Below, piece after piece: positions 5,051 through 7,859 of a stretch of DNA of 7,859 bases (position 1 is the stretch's first letter; each line of letters begins with the position of its first letter). The stretch is taken from contig CALPPK020000038.1 of assembly GCA_943325435.2 (NCBI GenBank), positions 1-7,859 on the forward strand, given 5' to 3'. Source of the DNA: Bifidobacterium breve. Lineage in GTDB: Bacteria; Actinomycetota; Acidimicrobiia; Acidimicrobiales; Ilumatobacteraceae. Both the position numbers and the translations under genes were made by a program. The notes beneath the pieces were generated by a model that saw only the letters and a program-made list of their open reading frames with translations, searched no databases and was not told the origin of the DNA.

Positions 5051-6604
5051 CTATTGGTTGCGTGGCAGTTTTTTTCGAATTGATATATACCAATTCAGCA
5101 GGGGGTGTGTCATAGTTTTCGTGTCACGTTGAGAGCCATTAGTAATCGCTGATGCAGCATCAATAGCTAATTCTTTGCCAAGCTCCACGCCCCACTGATC
5201 AAAACTATTGATTCCCATAAGCCAGCCTTGAATGGTGGCTGAATGCTCATACATCGCAATCAGAGATCCAAGGCAATGAGGACTGAGTTCATTGAGAACG
5301 AGCACACTGCTCGGTCGATTCCCTTCAAAAGTTTTGTGGGGTTCGTCGTGGGCGCGTCCTGCGGCCAACGCTTCTGACTGTGCAATCACATTCGCAAACA
5401 GCAAATCATGGGCTTCATTATCTGTACCAAGAGATGCCCCCGTTGTTACAAATTCAACCGGCACTACTTGAGTGCCTTGGTGCAACATTTGAAAGAAAGC
5501 ATGCTGACCATTGGTTCCTGCTTCACCCCACACAACAGGGCTCGTGCCGCCAAGAACGGAACGACCATTGACACCCACAGATTTTCCATTGCTTTCCATA
5601 ACAAGTTGCTGGAGATACGCGGGCAATCTGGACAAGTCATGGCTATACGGGATAACAGCAACTGTTGGAAAGGAGTGCAACGCACTATTCATCCACCAAA
5701 TCAGTGCGTGCATCACTGGAAGATTTGCATTGCCGGGGGCAGTGACGACGTGGTGATCCATTTCTGACATTCCGGTCAGAAACTCACTGAATTGATCTCC
5801 GCCGATTGAACACATAACTGGAAAACCAATGACAGACGACAACGAGAAACGTCCGCCGACCCAGTCAAAGAATTCCAGGCAACGATCCTTCTGAATTCCC
5901 CAGTTCAATGCAGCCTCGGCATGCGAAGTTGCAGCGATGAAATGACTCGCCCAATCTGAAACTGTCGCCTGCGTCCAACGTCGTGCGCGTTCTGCATTGT
6001 GCATCGTCTCGAGAGTGGTAAAGGTCTTTGAAGAAATTACAAACACAGTGGTTTCCGCATGCGCACCGTGCAAGGCCTCGTCAAGATCTGCAGCATCAAT
6101 ATTGGAAACGAACTTCACCACAGGTCCGTTAGCGAATCGACGGAGCGCACGCGTAACCATGGCCGGACCAAGATCACTGCCGCCAATACCTATGTTGATA
6201 ACAGTCTCAATCTTTTTTCCGGTTGCACCAACAATTGCGCCAGAACGTATCCCATCAGCCAACGCCTTAGCTCGTTCTAATTGTCCTGATGCCTGCTGCG
6301 CCAGAGGCGACGAAGTACCTGCCGCGCGCAATGCCATGTGGCCAACCGCGCGACCTTCAGTGACGTTCATAATGTCACCGGAAATCATTTTTCCGAAAGA
6401 CCCCTGAATATCGACAACTTCAGCGGAATGGAGCAGCGCTTCAAATAGGGATGTATCAATACGTTGGCGAGAGAAGTCTGCATGAATGCCACATGCATCG
6501 ACTGTCAGCCAGTGACTACGAGAAGGGTCTTTTTGAAACAGTTCGGAGAGTGAACCGACGCTGGTGGCCAGATTCTTCAGCGACTGAAATACCTCTGCGT
6601 CCAT
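5051..6604 (-). CDS. pgi: Glucose-6-phosphate isomerase
   Basis: 517-residue cytoplasmic enzyme that interconverts glucose 6-phosphate and fructose 6-phosphate in glycolysis and gluconeogenesis. It is somewhat shorter than the roughly 550-residue enterobacterial form but complete. The sugar-phosphate (SIS) signatures are clear: INIGIGGSDLGP (136-147), SSKTFTTLET (191-200), the family motif FDWVGGRFSLSSVIG (246-260) and GINSFDQWGVELGKELA (464-480). Catalytic residues known from the family are present as E337 in MESNGKS, H368 in GTNGQHAF and K477 near the C-terminus, with R252 in the GGR loop. The ATG at 6604 lies 9 bases after the tetR-type gene's stop and has no Shine-Dalgarno, so translation is probably coupled to it. 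pafB begins 22 bases downstream. No lesions were seen. Confidence 0.96.
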   Translation of the reverse strand: MDAEVFQSLKNLATSVGSLSELFQKDPSRSHWLTVDACGIHADFSRQRIDTSLFEALLHSAEVVDIQGSFGKMISGDIMNVTEGRAVGHMALRAAGTSSPLAQQASGQLERAKALADGIRSGAIVGATGKKIETVINIGIGGSDLGPAMVTRALRRFANGPVVKFVSNIDAADLDEALHGAHAETTVFVISSKTFTTLETMHNAERARRWTQATVSDWASHFIAATSHAEAALNWGIQKDRCLEFFDWVGGRFSLSSVIGFPVMCSIGGDQFSEFLTGMSEMDHHVVTAPGNANLPVMHALIWWMNSALHSFPTVAVIPYSHDLSRLPAYLQQLVMESNGKSVGVNGRSVLGGTSPVVWGEAGTNGQHAFFQMLHQGTQVVPVEFVTTGASLGTDNEAHDLLFANVIAQSEALAAGRAHDEPHKTFEGNRPSSVLVLNELSPHCLGSLIAMYEHSATIQGWLMGINSFDQWGVELGKELAIDAASAITNGSQRDTKTMTHPLLNWYISIRKKLPRNQ

Positions 6605-6613
6605 GACGCCAAC

Positions 6614-7258
6614 TTACTTCTGTGTAGCAGTGTGAATCAGTCTTAAGAACGCAGCAGCCACTGCAACATGGCGTGATTGGTCTCCACGAGCACTCATTCT
6701 GCCCAATCCGGCCAGAACCGACGACACCAGATCGGCAAATGACTGCACCGTTGTGCCCTGCAAGATTCGATCAGCCTCTTCTGCCGTCGCAATTAGGTCA
6801 ACTATGTTTCGACCAAATTCCTTGCCGAATACATCAGTACCTTTCGACACTTCGGGATGCTTTTGCACTACAGCAGAAATTCCGGTGATGAAACCAACTG
6901 TGGATGGGGCATTCGCTCCGAGCGTTCCAACCTCAGCAAAGAGAGCAACAAGGCGCCCCTCAAGAGTGGTTTCAGTTGCCTTTACTCTCGAGAAAACTTC
7001 TACGAATATTTCAGTGATGGAATCACACACCGCAATGTAGATATCTACCTTTGAAGGAAAGTAGTGATACAGCGCCGCACTAGAAACTTTTGCGGTTTCA
7101 GCAATCTCTCGATTAGTAGTGCCTTCGAATCCTTCTGCCGCAAAACGTTCGCATGCACATACAACAATGCGATCACGGGTATCTGTCGAGTCAGTATCAG
7201 CAGGACGTCCACGCTTACGGCTGACCACCGAAGTCTTGTTCATTGATTGATCAGCCAT
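6614..7258 (-). CDS. TetR/AcrR-family transcriptional regulator
   Basis: 214-residue one-component regulator. The N-terminal DNA-binding domain is typical: DRIVVCACERFAAEGFEGTT (29-48), then the helix-turn-helix NREIAETAKVSSAALYHYFPSK (49-70). The HTH is preceded by a basic arm, SRKRGRP (13-19). The C-terminal half (about 80-214) is a mostly helical ligand/dimer domain that cannot be matched to a ligand by eye. I use ATG 7258; a TTG at 7264 would add two residues. CATACT (7269-7264) ends 5 bases before the ATG, so the start may be leaderless. It lies 33 bases after bioY and 9 before pgi on the same strand. Some actinobacteria control biotin genes with a TetR-type repressor (BioQ), which makes biotin control one possibility, but nothing in the sequence shows its target and no operator was found. 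Confidence 0.9.
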   Translation of the reverse strand: MADQSMNKTSVVSRKRGRPADTDSTDTRDRIVVCACERFAAEGFEGTTNREIAETAKVSSAALYHYFPSKVDIYIAVCDSITEIFVEVFSRVKATETTLEGRLVALFAEVGTLGANAPSTVGFITGISAVVQKHPEVSKGTDVFGKEFGRNIVDLIATAEEADRILQGTTVQSFADLVSSVLAGLGRMSARGDQSRHVAVAAAFLRLIHTATQK

Positions 7259-7263
7259 ATCCA

Positions 7264-7269
7264 AGTATG
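7264..7269 (-). promoter_or_regulatory. Possible -10 box before the tetR-type gene
   Basis: CATACT on the minus strand matches TATAAT at four of six positions and ends 5 bases before ATG 7258. The spacing is a little short for a start exactly on the ATG. No -35 is evident. Weak, but in line with the pattern at the exonuclease and pafB genes. Confidence 0.25.
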
Positions 7270-7291
7270 ACCCAAATTGATCGCAGAAGGT

Positions 7292-7849
7292 TTAGCGTGG
7301 TTTTGCGTAGTACAAAGCCCAGCCAATTGGACTAACCATTGCCGCCAGAACCAACTTCACAGCATCGCCAGCAAGGAATGGTGCAACCCCAAGCGAGAGG
7401 GCATTGGTGTCACCGGTGGCAACTGGAACGCCGATCGAATGCGCTAGCCAGACTGCGCCACAAAAATAAATCACTGCAGTGCTTAATGCCATTGCTGACA
7501 ACGACATCACAAAGTTGCGGTCATTGCGGCGGTCTGCGTACCAACCCACAATTCCGGCAGCAACAACGAAACCAAAGAAGTAACCGAAAGTTGAACCGGT
7601 TGCACGGCTCCAGCCACCTGTTGCGTCAGCATAAAAGGGCAATCCGATTGCACCGAGAAGCCAATAAAGGGCCTGGCTAGCAATGGCACGCCGTGAACCG
7701 AGCGCACCACCGACAGCAAGCACTGCGAATGTTTGGCCCGTAATGGGTACAGGAGTGAAACCAAGATGCACAACGATCTGGGCACACAGAGCGGTGAACA
7801 ATGCCCCGCCTACAACAAGCGTGACATCACGCACCACTGATTTTTCCAT
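7292..7849 (-). CDS. bioY: Biotin transporter BioY (ECF S component)
   Basis: 185-residue hydrophobic protein, usual BioY length. It is the substrate-binding membrane subunit of an energy-coupling-factor biotin importer, working alone or with an ECF module (BioM/BioN or EcfAAT). The hallmark TPVPITGQTFAVLAVGGALG (32-51) is present, along with STFGYFFGF (86-94) and PFLAGDAVKLVLAA (157-170), both conserved in the family. About six hydrophobic segments are visible, beginning around residues 8-28, 38-55, 58-75, 86-104, 116-138 and 158-180. ATG 7849 fits the family N-terminus. The frame stays open to the window's right edge, so a slightly earlier start cannot be excluded. No BioM or BioN gene is in the window. 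It is the first visible gene of a same-strand run through the tetR-type gene, pgi, pafB and pafC. Confidence 0.92.
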   Translation of the reverse strand: MEKSVVRDVTLVVGGALFTALCAQIVVHLGFTPVPITGQTFAVLAVGGALGSRRAIASQALYWLLGAIGLPFYADATGGWSRATGSTFGYFFGFVVAAGIVGWYADRRNDRNFVMSLSAMALSTAVIYFCGAVWLAHSIGVPVATGDTNALSLGVAPFLAGDAVKLVLAAMVSPIGWALYYAKPR

Positions 7850-7859
7850 GATGCGTGGC

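Noticed and set aside
5997..6407. Plus-strand 136-codon frame opposite pgi
   Set aside because: The complementary strand encodes conserved glucose-6-phosphate isomerase motifs throughout; this frame is a by-product of its codon use.
1..7859. Search for mobile elements, CRISPR arrays, tRNA or rRNA genes
   Set aside because: No transposase, integrase, spaced direct repeats, cloverleaf or rRNA-like sequence was recognised on either strand.

Overview
The window looks like chromosomal DNA from a bacterium, most likely an actinobacterium (Actinomycetota). The strongest pointer is a pafB-pafC pair of WYL-domain regulators joined by an ATGA overlap, a pair typical of that phylum. Supporting signs are a PIN-PhoH fusion (PhoH2 type) and several genes that lack a Shine-Dalgarno sequence but have a -10-like hexamer just before the start codon, as in leaderless actinobacterial mRNAs. 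Base composition is near half G+C by eye, low for the phylum, which would fit a free-living aquatic lineage such as a freshwater acidimicrobial group. That last step is inference only. I see no rRNA, tRNA, insertion sequence, CRISPR array or phage module.

Layout. 1-54 (minus) is the first 18 codons of an HU-family DNA-binding protein, cut by the window edge, with a strong ribosome binding site. 55-635 is a long intergenic stretch holding the HU promoter region, several short inverted repeats and an AT-rich tract with helically phased A-runs. 636-3140 (plus) carries three genes: a PIN-PhoH ATPase/ribonuclease (phoH2), a small limonene-epoxide-hydrolase-like protein of the SnoaL/NTF2 fold with its catalytic residues intact, and a DnaQ-like DEDDh 3'-5' exonuclease. 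3113-7849 (minus) carries five closely packed genes, transcribed in the order bioY (biotin ECF transporter S component), tetR-type regulator, pgi (glucose-6-phosphate isomerase), pafB, pafC. The two blocks converge, and the last 28 bases of the exonuclease and pafC genes overlap tail to tail.

How the genes may work together. PafB and PafC form the heteromeric activator of the LexA/RecA-independent DNA-damage response in mycobacteria, so the pafBC/exonuclease end has a DNA-repair flavour. PhoH2 proteins couple an RNA helicase-like ATPase to a PIN ribonuclease. The bioY-tetR-pgi end is metabolic, and the regulator's target cannot be read from the sequence. Most of the window is ordinary housekeeping content. 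The points most worth a second look are a perfect hairpin sitting on the start codon of the epoxide-hydrolase-like gene, the apparent leaderless starts, the phoH2 leader without an obvious antitoxin partner, and the 28-base convergent overlap.
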